NCBI RefSeq assembly: GCF_001556515.1
Contig: NZ_LSJA01000115.1
Coordinates: 1-22,187, forward strand
Origin: Caulobacter sp. CCH9-E1
GTDB lineage: Bacteria; Pseudomonadota; Alphaproteobacteria; Caulobacterales; Caulobacteraceae
DNA: 22,187 nucleotides
Direction of reading: 5' to 3'
Below, piece by piece: positions 8,178 through 15,779 of this stretch. The translations under genes and the position numbers were made by a program. Every line of letters begins with the position of its first letter. Within the stretch, counting starts at the first letter, position 1. Below the pieces are notes generated by a model. It saw only the letters and a program-made list of their open reading frames with translations, did not search any database and was not told the origin of the DNA.

Positions 8178-8200
8178 TGTAACGCTAAGCTTGTCGAAGG
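8178..8200 (+). repeat. fragment resembling the common GACGCTGAGCTTGTCGAAGG intergenic repeat
   Basis: GTGTAACGCTAAGCTTGTCGAAGG differs by few bases from an intergenic repeat I know from alphaproteobacteria. That repeat is often mistranslated as VTLSLSKG at the ends of spurious proteins. It abuts direct repeat copy 2. The family assignment is from memory and was not checked. Confidence 0.4.
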
Positions 8201-8212
8201 TGCTCCGTTTGT
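8196..8212. repeat. direct repeat copy 2 near the putR start
   Basis: GAAGGTGCTCCGTTTGT, the partner of 7894-7910 (15 of 16 core bases identical). It ends 39 bp before the putR ATG. The two copies have the same orientation on the chromosome and therefore opposite orientations relative to the two divergent genes. Confidence 0.45.
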
Positions 8213-8251
8213 GAGCGCTAATTTTCGAAGCTTCTTCGGCAAAAAGGCGCC

Positions 8252-8719
8252 ATGGCCAGTTCCGCTCTAGACGACACCGATCGCCGACTACTCAGGGTTT
8301 TGCAGGCCGACGGACGCATCACCAACGCCGAGTTGGCCAAGCGCTGCAATCTCTCGCCGGCGGCCACGTTCGACCGCGTCCGGCGGCTGAAGGAGCGCGG
8401 CTACATCACCGGCTACGCGGCGCTGCTGGATCCGGCCAAGGTCGACCGGGCGCTGCTGATCTTCGTGGAGGTGGTGCTGGAGCGGACCACGGGCGAGACC
8501 TTCGAGGACTTCGCCGCCGCCGTGCGCCGCGCGCCCGAGGTTCTGGAGTGCCACATGGTGGCCGGGGGCTTCGACTACCTGATCAAGGCCCGGGTGAAGG
8601 ACATGGAAGCCTATCGCGGCTTCCTGGGCGACATTCTGGTCAAGATGCCGGGCGTGCGCGAGACTCGCACCTACGCCGTGCTCGAGGAGGTCAAGAGCAC
8701 GGTCCAGCTGCCGCTTTAG
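8252..8719 (+). CDS. putR: Lrp/AsnC family transcriptional regulator, probable proline-responsive activator
   Basis: A 155-residue member of the Lrp/AsnC (feast/famine) family. Residues about 5-55 form the helix-turn-helix region (LDDTDRRLLRVLQADGRITNAELA, then LSPAATFDRVRRLKERGYI). Residues about 65-145 are the effector-binding RAM domain, with the typical VAGGFDYLIKARVKDM and PGVRETRTY. The length is usual for the family. It diverges from putA, and in alphaproteobacteria the Lrp-type gene beside a short PutA is PutR, which activates putA in the presence of proline and represses itself. That role here is inference from position. The ATG at 8252 follows AAAAAGG by a few bases. Its TAG stop interlocks with the TAA of the convergent small gene (shared TTAG, 8716-8719). 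Confidence 0.88.
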   Translation: MASSALDDTDRRLLRVLQADGRITNAELAKRCNLSPAATFDRVRRLKERGYITGYAALLDPAKVDRALLIFVEVVLERTTGETFEDFAAAVRRAPEVLECHMVAGGFDYLIKARVKDMEAYRGFLGDILVKMPGVRETRTYAVLEEVKSTVQLPL

Positions 8720-8883
8720 TTGGAGGCGACGACCGTCGGGCTCGAAACGGGGCGGCCGGAAAGATCCGTCGGCGCGACCACGGCGGAGACGATGGCGGTC
8801 AGGGCCAGCAGGCTGGCGAGCACGATGCCGGCTGCCTGAGCGATGGGGTTCGTCGTCTGATCGTTCTTCGAACTCGTGGACAT
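8716..8883 (-). CDS. small single-pass membrane protein, function unknown
   Basis: A 55-residue protein starting MSTSSKNDQTTNPIAQ. The ATG at 8883 follows AGAGGTGACT, a good ribosome site; an open frame extends further upstream, but that part has no such site and crosses repeats. Residues about 14-37 (IAQAAGIVLASLLALTAIVSAVVA) form one hydrophobic helix, preceded by a short polar serine/asparagine-rich tail and followed by an 18-residue polar tail rich in serine and valine. I do not recognise a family. It is probably an inner-membrane microprotein. It ends convergently with putR, sharing four bases, and has its own promoter region with repeated TTACC motifs (8943-8972). Existence is supported by ribosome site, codon pattern and membrane segment; function is not known. 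Confidence 0.68.
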   Translation of the reverse strand: MSTSSKNDQTTNPIAQAAGIVLASLLALTAIVSAVVAPTDLSGRPVSSPTVVASN

Positions 8884-8942
8884 AGTCACCTCTTCCGGCC
8901 TTGGCTTCTGCACGCGCGCGGAAACACCGTTAATGTGCAAAC

Positions 8943-8972
8943 GTTTACCGAAGAGGGTTACCAAACGGTAAT
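8943..8972 (-). promoter_or_regulatory. candidate regulatory cluster upstream of the 55-residue protein
   Basis: TTACC occurs at 8945-8949 and again at 8958-8962 (13 bp apart, so GGTAA-type half sites separated like response-regulator direct repeats). An inverted GGTAA follows at 8967-8971, giving TTACCG...CGGTAA. The cluster sits 60-90 bp upstream of the small gene's start, where an operator or activator site would be. No regulator can be named. Confidence 0.3.
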
Positions 8973-9027
8973 AGGCGTCCCGCCCCGTCCCCGGATCGGG
9001 TCGGGCGGCGGTCTCCAGATTCAAGAA

Positions 9028-9112
9028 GGAGGAAGGGGCGGCTCCCGGGAATGGGGGGAGGAGCGCGCCCCTTCCGTTCGTCACCATCGGTGGGGGATGA
9101 TGGTCGACGAAC
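9028..9112. repeat. composite intergenic hairpins downstream of the efflux operon
   Basis: GGAAGGGGCG (9031-9040) pairs with CGCCCCTTCC (9066-9075), the same arms as in the putA-putR gap. A second stem pairs GTTCGTCACCATC (9076-9088) with GATGGTCGACGAAC (ending 9112), with one bulged base. There is no coding signal here. It appears to be a dispersed intergenic element. Confidence 0.5.
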
Positions 9113-9135
9113 TTCCCCGGAGGCTGCCGGGGAAG
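9112..9135 (-). terminator. hairpin after nodT, possible terminator of the efflux operon
   Basis: CTTCCCCGG (9112-9120) and CCGGGGAAG (9127-9135) form a perfect 9-bp stem with a 6-base loop, nine bases beyond the nodT stop on the minus strand. Only TT follows before further hairpins, so intrinsic termination may be weak and helped by the downstream structures. Confidence 0.5.
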
Positions 9136-9143
9136 GCCTTGGC

Positions 9144-10547
9144 TCAGCGAACGGGCGCGCCGCCGCCGAGCGTCTTGTACAGGGTCACCAGGTTGGTGGC
9201 CCGATCCAGGCGCGCCGAGATCAGGCCCAGCTGGGCCGAGTACAGGGTGCGCTGGGCGTCCAGCAGGGTCAGGGCGCTGTCGACGCCCGCGTCGCGGCGC
9301 TGCTGCGACAGGCGTTCGCGGTCGGTCGCGGCGGAGACGAGGCGTTCCTGCGCGGCCAGGCGATCGGAGACCGTCTGGCGGATCGACAGGGCGTCGGAGA
9401 CCTCGCGGAAGGCCGTCTGGACGGTCTTCTCGTAGGTCGCCACCGCGATGTCGCGACCGGCCTTGGCGCTGTTCAGGTTGGCGACATTGGCGCCGCCGGC
9501 GAAGATCGGCAGGCTGATCTGGGGCGTGAAGCTCCAGCTTCCCGTGCCGTTCTTGAACAGGTCGTTGAGGTCGCCGCTGGTCGCGCCGGTCGAGCCGGTC
9601 AGGCTGATGCGCGGGAAGAAGGCCGCCCGCGCCGCGCCGATATTGGCGTTGGCGCCTTGCAGGCTGTGCTCGGCCGACAGCACGTCCGGACGACGCGCCA
9701 GGACGTCGGACGGCAGGCCGGCCGGCAGGTCGGCCAGGATCTTGGCCGAGGACAGGTCCCCCGAAGGCAGCAGCTCGGCGGGGACCTCGCCGCCGGTCAG
9801 CAGGACCAGGGCGTTGCGGTCCTGGGCCACCTGGGCGGTGTAGGACGCCACGTCCGAACGGGCGGTCTCGGCCAGGGTCTCGGCGGTGCGCAGATCGAGC
9901 AGGGAGCCGACCCCGCCGTCGACCTGGCGACGGGTGAGGGCCAGGGACTCCTCGCGCGTGGCCAGGGTGTTCTTGGCCAGCGCCAGGCGGTCCTGATCGG
10001 CGGCCAGGGTCAGCCAGGCGTTGGCCGTCTCGGCGATCAGGCTGATCCGGGTGGCGCGCGCGGTTTCCTCGGTGGCGAAGAAGCTCTGCAGCGCCTGCTG
10101 GTTCAGGCTGCGGACGCGGCCGAACAGGTCCAGCTCATAGGCGGTGAAGCCGATGGCGGCGCTGTAGGTCTCGGTCTCGATCGCCTGTCCGGTCTGCGAG
10201 ACTCCGGCCGGCGTGCGGCCGCGCTGCTCGCTGAGCACGCCGTTGATCGACGGGAACAGGGTCGAGCGCTGGACGCCGTACTGGGCGCGGGCGCGCTCGA
10301 TGTTCAGCACCGCCACGCGCAGGTCGCGGTTCTGCTTCAGCGCCAGGTCGACCACGCCTTGCAGGCGCGGATCGACCAGCACCTGGCGCCAGTCGAGGTC
10401 GGCGGCCGTCACCGAGCCCGCGGGCTCGGCGGTCGGCGTGGACCAGGTCTGGGCCACCGGCAGGGTCGGGCGCTCGTACTTGGGCGCCAGGGTGCAGGCG
10501 CTGACCGCCGTGGAGGCCAGCAGGATCAGAGTGAGATTACGGAACAT
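9144..10547 (-). CDS. nodT: outer-membrane efflux lipoprotein, NodT/OprM family
   Basis: A 467-residue outer-membrane channel of a tripartite efflux pump. Its trimer forms the beta-barrel and periplasmic alpha-tunnel through which drugs leave the cell. The first 18 residues (MFRNLTLILLASTAVSAC) are a lipoprotein signal with the lipobox VSAC and Cys18. CTLAPKYERPTLP follows, typical of the NodT/OprM type. Two OEP repeats cover the rest, with coiled-coil stretches such as LALKQNRDLRVAVLNIERARAQYG and the standard ARRPDVLSAEHSLQGANANIGAARAAFFP. The ATG at 10547 lies two bases after the TGA of acrB, so translation is coupled. It is the last gene of the operon. Confidence 0.94.
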   Translation of the reverse strand: MFRNLTLILLASTAVSACTLAPKYERPTLPVAQTWSTPTAEPAGSVTAADLDWRQVLVDPRLQGVVDLALKQNRDLRVAVLNIERARAQYGVQRSTLFPSINGVLSEQRGRTPAGVSQTGQAIETETYSAAIGFTAYELDLFGRVRSLNQQALQSFFATEETARATRISLIAETANAWLTLAADQDRLALAKNTLATREESLALTRRQVDGGVGSLLDLRTAETLAETARSDVASYTAQVAQDRNALVLLTGGEVPAELLPSGDLSSAKILADLPAGLPSDVLARRPDVLSAEHSLQGANANIGAARAAFFPRISLTGSTGATSGDLNDLFKNGTGSWSFTPQISLPIFAGGANVANLNSAKAGRDIAVATYEKTVQTAFREVSDALSIRQTVSDRLAAQERLVSAATDRERLSQQRRDAGVDSALTLLDAQRTLYSAQLGLISARLDRATNLVTLYKTLGGGAPVR

Positions 10548-10549
10548 GA

Positions 10550-13500
10550 TCAGTGGGCCTCCGTCGACGAAGCCTCGCCGCCGTGTTCGGCGACAGCCTG
10601 GTCGTGGCCGGGGTGCTTGGGTTTGAAGATCTTCTCGACCACCACGAAGAACAGCGGGACGAAGAAGATCGCCAGCAGGGTGGCCGAGATCATGCCGCCG
10701 ATGACGCCGGTGCCGATCGCGTGCTGGGCGCCGGAGCCGGCCCCATTGGAAATCGCCAGCGGCAGAACGCCGAAGACGAAGGCCAGCGAGGTCATGATGA
10801 TCGGGCGCAGACGGATGCGGACCGCCTCCAGCGTCGCCTCGACCAGGCCCATGCCCTTCTCGTAAAGGTCCTTGGCGAACTCGACGATCAGGATGGCGTT
10901 CTTGGACGCCAGGCCCATGGTCGTCAGCAGGCCGACCTGGAAGTAGATGTCGTTCGACAGGCCGCGGACGAAGGTCGCCAGCAGCGCGCCGATGACGCCC
11001 AGCGGAATGACCATGATGACCGCCAGCGGGATCGACCAGCTCTCATAGAGGGCGGCCAGCAGCAGGAACACGACCAGGATCGAGATGGCGTACAGGGCGG
11101 GGGCCTGGTTGCCGGACTCCAGTTCCTGGGCCGACAGGCCGGTCCATTCGTAGCCGACGCCAGGCGGCAGCTTGGCGGCCAGCTTTTCCATCGTCGCGAT
11201 CGCGTCGCCCGAGCTCTTGCCCGGCGCGGGCGAGCCCTGGAGGTTCATCGACGGGAGGCCGTTATAGCGCTCCAGGCGCGGCGAGCCGTAGGTCCAGCTG
11301 GCCGTGGCGAAGGCCGGGAACGGGACCATCTGGCCCTGGTTGTTCCGCACGTACCACCGGTTCAGGTCCTCGGGCGTCATGCGATAGGGCGCGTCGGCCT
11401 GGATGTAGACCTTCTTGACCCGGCCGCGATCGATGAAGTCGTTGACGTACGACCCGCCCCAGGCGGCGCTGAGCGCGCTGTTGATGTCGGCGGTGGTCAG
11501 GCCCATGGCGCCGGCCTTGGCCTGGTCGACCTCGATCTTCAGCTGGGGCGTATCGTCCTGGCCGTTGGGACGCACGCCGACCAGGTTCGGGTCTTGCGAG
11601 GCCATGCCCAGCATCATGTTCCGGGCCTGCATCAAGGTCTCGTGGCCGACGCCGCCGATGTCCTGCAGCTGGAAGTCGAAGCCCGACGAGGTGCCCAGTT
11701 CAGGAACCGACGGCGGGATCACGGCGAACACCATGGCGTCGCGGATCTGGCTGAAGGCGCCCATGGCGCGGCCGGCCACGGCTTGCGCCTTCAACTGGGC
11801 GGCCTTGCGGTGGTCGAAGTCCTTCAAGCGCACGAAGGCGAGACCGGCGTTCTGACCCGCGCCGCTGAAGCTGAAGCCCGAGACGGTGAACACCGACTGC
11901 ACGGCGTCCTTCTCGTCCTTCAGGAAGTGGTCGCGGACCTGGCTGAGGACGGCTTGCGTCTTCTGCTCGGTCGCGCCGGCCGGCAGCTGGACGAGGGTGA
12001 TCATGATCCCCTGGTCCTCTTCCGGCAGGAAGGCGCTGGGCAGGCGGACGAACAGCAGGCCCATGGCCACGATGATCGCGGCGTAGACCGCCATCCACCG
12101 GCCGCTCTTTCCCAGGATGCCGCGGACGGAGCCCTGGTAGCGCGACGACATGTCGTTGAAGCTGCGGTTGAACCAGCCGAAGAAGCCCTTCTGGTGCTCC
12201 TTGTGACCGGCCTCGACCGGCTTGAGCATGGTGGCGCACAGAGCCGGCGTCAGCACCAGGGCCACCAGGACCGAGAGGCCCATGGCCGAGACGATGGTGA
12301 TCGAGAACTGGCGATAGATCACGCCCTGCGAGCCGCCGAAGAAGGCCATCGGCACGAACACCGCCGCCAGGACGAGCGCGATGCCGATCAGGGCGCCGGT
12401 GATCTCATTCATCGACTTGCGGGTGGCATCCTTGGGCGAGAGCCCTTCCTCGCTCATCACGCGCTCGACGTTCTCGACCACGACGATGGCGTCGTCGACC
12501 AAGAGGCCAATGGCCAGCACGAGGCCGAACATGGTCAGGGTGTTGATCGAGTAGCCGAAGGCGGCCAGCACGCCGAAGGTGCCCAAGAGGACGACCGGGA
12601 CGGCGATGGTCGGGATCAGGGTCGCGCGCCAGTTCTGCAGGAACAGGAACATGACGATGAAGACGAGGATGATGGCCTCGATCAGCGTCTTGACCACCTC
12701 GTGGATCGACAGCTCCACGAACGGCGTCGAGTCATAGGGAACGACGTACTTGTAGCTGGCCGGGAAGTTCTTCTGGAGCTGGGCCATGCGAGCCTTGACG
12801 GCCGCGGCGGTGTCCAGCGCGTTGGCGCCGGGGGCCAGACGGATGGCGAGACCCGCGGCGGGCTTGCCGTTGAACTTGGCGACCGAGCCGTAGTTCTCGG
12901 CGCCGAGCTCGACGCGGGCGACGTCCGACAGGCGCACGGTGGCGCCGCCGGTGCTGTTCTTGACGATGATCTGGCGGAACTGGTCCGGCGTCTGCAGGCG
13001 CGACTGGGCCGTGATCGTGGCGTTCAGTCCGGTGCCCGGCAGGTTGGGCGCGCCGCCCAGCTGGCCGGCCGAGACCTGGGCGTTCTGGGCCTTGATCGCG
13101 GTCGAGACGTCGGCCGGGGTCAGGTTGAAGCTGGCCAGCTTCTGCGGGTCCAGCCAGATGCGCATGGCGTACTGTGCGCCGAACAGCTGGATGTCGCCGA
13201 CGCCGTCGACGCGGCTCAGCGGATCCTGGATGTTCGAAGCCAGATAGTCGGCCAGGTCGGTGTTGGTGGTCTTGGGGTCCTCCGAGAAGAGGCCCACGAC
13301 CATCATGAAGTTCCGCGCCGACTTGGCGACCGTCAGGCCTTGCTGCTGCACTTCCTGCGGCAGCAGGGCGGTGGCGGTCTGCAGCTTGTTCTGGACCTGG
13401 ACCTGGGCGATGTCGATGTCGGTGCCGGCCTTAAAGGTCAGGGTCACCGTGGCCGAACCGGAGCTGTCGCTGGTCGACGACATGTAGTCCAGGCCGTCCA

Positions 13501-13717
13501 GGCCCTTCATCTTCTGTTCGATGACCTGGGTGACGCTGTCCTCGACGGTCTTGGCCGAGGCGCCAGGATAGTTGGCCGAGATCGACACCTGCGGCAGGGC
13601 GATTTCAGGATACTGCGCGACCGGCAAGGTCCGGATGGCGAGCGCCCCGGCCAGCATGATCACGATGGCGATGACCCACGCGAAGATAGGCCTGTCGATG
13701 AAGAAGCGGGAAAGCAT
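10550..13717 (-). CDS. acrB2: RND multidrug efflux transporter, AcrB/HAE1 family
   Basis: A 1055-residue inner-membrane proton-driven drug pump. It begins [18 protein letters not shown], the first helix typical of AcrB. Periplasmic porter loops lie between helices 1-2 and 7-8. Further marks are [19 protein letters not shown] (50-68), the proton-relay aspartates Asp408-Asp409 in [18 protein letters not shown], and [21 protein letters not shown] in the second half, which carries the partner lysine. The length is standard for HAE1 pumps. It starts 12 bp after acrA and ends 2 bp before nodT, forming one operon. The symbol follows the C. crescentus acrAB2-nodT operon, which this gene order matches. 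Substrates cannot be read from sequence. Confidence 0.96.
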   Translation of the reverse strand: MLSRFFIDRPIFAWVIAIVIMLAGALAIRTLPVAQYPEIALPQVSISANYPGASAKTVEDSVTQVIEQKMKGLDGLDYMSSTSDSSGSATVTLTFKAGTDIDIAQVQVQNKLQTATALLPQEVQQQGLTVAKSARNFMMVVGLFSEDPKTTNTDLADYLASNIQDPLSRVDGVGDIQLFGAQYAMRIWLDPQKLASFNLTPADVSTAIKAQNAQVSAGQLGGAPNLPGTGLNATITAQSRLQTPDQFRQIIVKNSTGGATVRLSDVARVELGAENYGSVAKFNGKPAAGLAIRLAPGANALDTAAAVKARMAQLQKNFPASYKYVVPYDSTPFVELSIHEVVKTLIEAIILVFIVMFLFLQNWRATLIPTIAVPVVLLGTFGVLAAFGYSINTLTMFGLVLAIGLLVDDAIVVVENVERVMSEEGLSPKDATRKSMNEITGALIGIALVLAAVFVPMAFFGGSQGVIYRQFSITIVSAMGLSVLVALVLTPALCATMLKPVEAGHKEHQKGFFGWFNRSFNDMSSRYQGSVRGILGKSGRWMAVYAAIIVAMGLLFVRLPSAFLPEEDQGIMITLVQLPAGATEQKTQAVLSQVRDHFLKDEKDAVQSVFTVSGFSFSGAGQNAGLAFVRLKDFDHRKAAQLKAQAVAGRAMGAFSQIRDAMVFAVIPPSVPELGTSSGFDFQLQDIGGVGHETLMQARNMMLGMASQDPNLVGVRPNGQDDTPQLKIEVDQAKAGAMGLTTADINSALSAAWGGSYVNDFIDRGRVKKVYIQADAPYRMTPEDLNRWYVRNNQGQMVPFPAFATASWTYGSPRLERYNGLPSMNLQGSPAPGKSSGDAIATMEKLAAKLPPGVGYEWTGLSAQELESGNQAPALYAISILVVFLLLAALYESWSIPLAVIMVIPLGVIGALLATFVRGLSNDIYFQVGLLTTMGLASKNAILIVEFAKDLYEKGMGLVEATLEAVRIRLRPIIMTSLAFVFGVLPLAISNGAGSGAQHAIGTGVIGGMISATLLAIFFVPLFFVVVEKIFKPKHPGHDQAVAEHGGEASSTEAH

Positions 13718-13729
13718 CGGGACCTGGCC

Positions 13730-14896
13730 TTAGCGCTGGGCTTGAGCGGCGGCGGGCGCCGCGCCGGCGGGCACGGCCTTGATCGGCGCGCCGGGGCGCA
13801 CCTTCTGCAGGCCTTCGACGATGACCTTGTCGCCCGGCTGGAGACCGCTGGTGACCAGCCACTTGTCGCCGACCGTCTGGCCCAGGGTGATCGGACGCGG
13901 CTCGGGGCCCTTGGCGCCGACCAGCATCACCGTCGCGCCGCCCTTGGGGTCACGGCTGACGGCGCCTTGCGGGATCAGGATCCCGCCCGAGGCCACGCCC
14001 TGCGCCAGGCTCGCGCGGACGTACATGCCCGGCAGCAACACGCCGTTCGGGTTCGGGAACACCGCGCGCAGCGTCACCGAGCCGGTGCCCGGATCGACCG
14101 TCACGTCCGAGAACTCCAGCGTGCCCGGTGTCGGATAGGTCGAGCCGTCCTCGAGCTTCAGCGTCACGGTGGCCGAGTTGGTCTTGCCCAGCTTGCCGCT
14201 GGCGAACTGCTGCTTCAGCTTCAGGAGCTCGGCCGAGGTCTGGGTCAGGTCGACATAGATCTTCGACAGGTCCTGCACCGTCGCCAGGGCCGTGGCTTGG
14301 TTGGCTGTGACGAGGGCGCCGGGGGTGACCGCGCTCTTGCCGATGCGGCCGGTGATCGGCGCGGCGACCTTGGTGTAGTTCAGGTTGATGCGAGCGGTGT
14401 GGAGCGCGGCCTTCTGCACCGCGACCGCGGCTGCCGTCTGGGCGGCGGCGGCCTGGGCGTCGTCATTGTCCTGCTTGGAGACCGCGCCGCTCTCGACCAG
14501 GGCCTTGTAGCGGTCGGCCTTGAGCTTGGCCGACAGGGCCTGGGCCTGGGCCTGGGCCAGCGAGGCCGCGGCGCTGTTGTAGGTGGCCTGATAGGTGGCT
14601 GGATCGATCTGGTAGAGCGACTGGCCGGCGCGGACGATCGCGCCTTCCTCGAACAGGCGCGCCTTGATCACGCCGCCAACCTGCGGCCGCACGTCCGAGA
14701 CCAGGAAGGCCGAGGTCCGGCCCGAGAGCTCGGTGGTCAGGCCCACGGTCTGGGGCTGGGCGACGATGTAGCCGACCTCGGTCGGTCCGCCCATGCCCAT
14801 GCCGGCGGCGCCGCCCTTCTGACCGCAGGCGGCGAGGGTGAGCGCGATGGCGGCGAGACCTACGGCCGTCGTGGCCGCGGTGCGTTGGAAGTGCAT
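13730..14896 (-). CDS. acrA: RND efflux periplasmic adaptor (membrane fusion lipoprotein), AcrA family
   Basis: A 388-residue adaptor that joins the RND pump to the outer-membrane channel. The N-terminus is a lipoprotein signal with lipobox LAAC and Cys24, so it is anchored to the inner membrane. Lipoyl half-motifs (VRPQVGGVIKARLFEEGAIV near 69-88 and VAAPITGRIGKSAVTPGALV near 177-196) flank an alanine/glutamine-rich coiled-coil hairpin at about 102-169. Beta-barrel and membrane-proximal domains follow (TLRAVFPNPNGVLLPGMYVRA). The length is normal. It is first in the operon and diverges from the TetR gene. The region between the two holds a perfect 20-bp palindrome placed to repress both. Confidence 0.95.
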   Translation of the reverse strand: MHFQRTAATTAVGLAAIALTLAACGQKGGAAGMGMGGPTEVGYIVAQPQTVGLTTELSGRTSAFLVSDVRPQVGGVIKARLFEEGAIVRAGQSLYQIDPATYQATYNSAAASLAQAQAQALSAKLKADRYKALVESGAVSKQDNDDAQAAAAQTAAAVAVQKAALHTARINLNYTKVAAPITGRIGKSAVTPGALVTANQATALATVQDLSKIYVDLTQTSAELLKLKQQFASGKLGKTNSATVTLKLEDGSTYPTPGTLEFSDVTVDPGTGSVTLRAVFPNPNGVLLPGMYVRASLAQGVASGGILIPQGAVSRDPKGGATVMLVGAKGPEPRPITLGQTVGDKWLVTSGLQPGDKVIVEGLQKVRPGAPIKAVPAGAAPAAAQAQR

Positions 14897-14964
14897 ATTT
14901 GACCCCGGATGCGATGGGCTAGCGAGCTATTGCCCTTGACTAGACCGGCATGGATAAACAATTT

Positions 14965-14984
14965 GAGAATGAACGTTCATTCTC
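14965..14984. promoter_or_regulatory. 20-bp perfect palindrome, probable TetR (TipR) operator
   Basis: GAGAATGAACGTTCATTCTC is perfectly self-complementary. It lies 69-88 bp before the acrA start and 98-118 bp before the TetR gene start, in the only gap between them. TetR-family repressors commonly bind such sites between their own gene and the pump they control. A TTGACT at 14936-14941, a possible -35 for the rightward gene, would place its -10 against the palindrome's left edge. The promoter assignment is weak; the palindrome itself is certain. Confidence 0.82.
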
Positions 14985-15082
14985 ACGCGGGCTGGACATA
15001 GGAGCGCGACTAGCGCAAGTCAACCTCCAAACCCGACGCTGAGGCTGCCCTAACGGAAATGTAATGTCGCTTGGGATTTTCA

Positions 15083-15679
15083 ATGGTTGATGACGGCCAC
15101 TCAGGGCGCCCTTCGCCGGAATCGCGCCGCCAGCAAATCCTGGACGCCGCGTGCGAACGTGTGCGCCAGTCCGGATTCCACGGCGCCAGCATGGCCGACA
15201 TCGCCAAGGCCGCGGGCCTCAGCGTCGGCCAGATCTATCGCTACTTCGAGAACAAGGAGGCGATCATCGCCGCCATCGTCGAGCAGGATCTGGCGGAGAT
15301 GCGCGATAAGTTCGCCGAACTAGAGAGCCAGCCGGGCACCTTGCTCGACGCGATCGACGAGCACCTGCCCGAAAGCATCGACAAGTGCTTCGATCCCCGC
15401 CGCGCGGCCCTGGCGCTGGAGGTGGTCGCCGAGGCCGCCCGCAACCCCAAGGTCGCGGCCATCGTGCGCTCGGCGGACGCGCAGGAACGGGAGATGGCCA
15501 AGGCCCTGATGGAGCGAAATCGCAAACCGGAGTGGAGCGAGGCCGAGTTCCAGGCCCGCTGCGAGACGATCGGCCTGATCTTTGACGGTCTTCTCACGCG
15601 CGGCGTCAACCACCCCGACCTGGACCGCGACGCCCTCAGCCAGGTGCTGCGCTCGACGGTGCGTCACCTGCTGAGCTGA
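15083..15679 (+). CDS. tipR: TetR family repressor of the adjacent acrAB-nodT efflux operon
   Basis: A 198-residue TetR-family regulator. Residues about 14-60 are the DNA-binding domain: SRRQQILDAACERVRQSGFHGASMADIAKAAGLSVGQIYRYFENKEAIIAAI in its usual order, with the helix-turn-helix at about 35-56. The rest is a divergent helical ligand-binding and dimer domain. The position, divergent from an acrA-acrB-nodT operon, equals that of TipR in C. crescentus, the known repressor of acrAB2-nodT. I place the start at ATG 15083, with GGGA six bases upstream. An in-frame TTG at 15071 would add four residues but lacks a well-placed ribosome site. The palindrome at 14965-14984 is its likely operator and allows self-repression. 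Confidence 0.87.
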   Translation: MVDDGHSGRPSPESRRQQILDAACERVRQSGFHGASMADIAKAAGLSVGQIYRYFENKEAIIAAIVEQDLAEMRDKFAELESQPGTLLDAIDEHLPESIDKCFDPRRAALALEVVAEAARNPKVAAIVRSADAQEREMAKALMERNRKPEWSEAEFQARCETIGLIFDGLLTRGVNHPDLDRDALSQVLRSTVRHLLS

Positions 15680-15690
15680 GGCCAGAGGCG

Positions 15691-15723
15691 CCTGGCGATT
15701 GCCAGGACCTCGCCGATCGGCGA
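15691..15723. promoter_or_regulatory. small hairpin and 14-bp palindrome after tipR
   Basis: CCTGGC-GATT-GCCAGG (15691-15706) is a 6-bp stem-loop twelve bases beyond the tipR stop. TCGCCGATCGGCGA (15710-15723) is a perfect 14-bp palindrome, 57 bp before the acyltransferase start. The first may be a weak terminator and the second a binding site for the next gene. Neither has a T-run or a known match. Confidence 0.3.
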
Positions 15724-15779
15724 TTAGCCGTTCGGCGGAGAGGCCGCGACGCCAATCCTCGCGAGGCGCTGGGGGGCGC

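Noticed and set aside
7824..8214. Short open frames in the putA-putR gap (7824-8126 minus, 7999-8214 plus).
   Set aside because: They run through inverted repeats, include the VTLSLSK-type repeat translation, and lack ribosome sites.
8884..9087. N-terminal extension of the 55-residue membrane protein to 123 residues.
   Set aside because: The extension crosses a repeat element and a likely promoter, while ATG 8883 has an excellent ribosome site.
10553..14902. A 1449-codon open frame on the plus strand, antisense to the whole acrA-acrB-nodT junction region.
   Set aside because: Its translation is rich in R, D, H, Q and G with no domain, and it mirrors acrB and acrA, which have clear family motifs. 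Long open antisense frames are expected where third codon positions are almost all G or C.
15071..15082. TTG start giving four extra residues on tipR.
   Set aside because: No suitably spaced ribosome site; ATG 15083 with GGGA upstream is more plausible.
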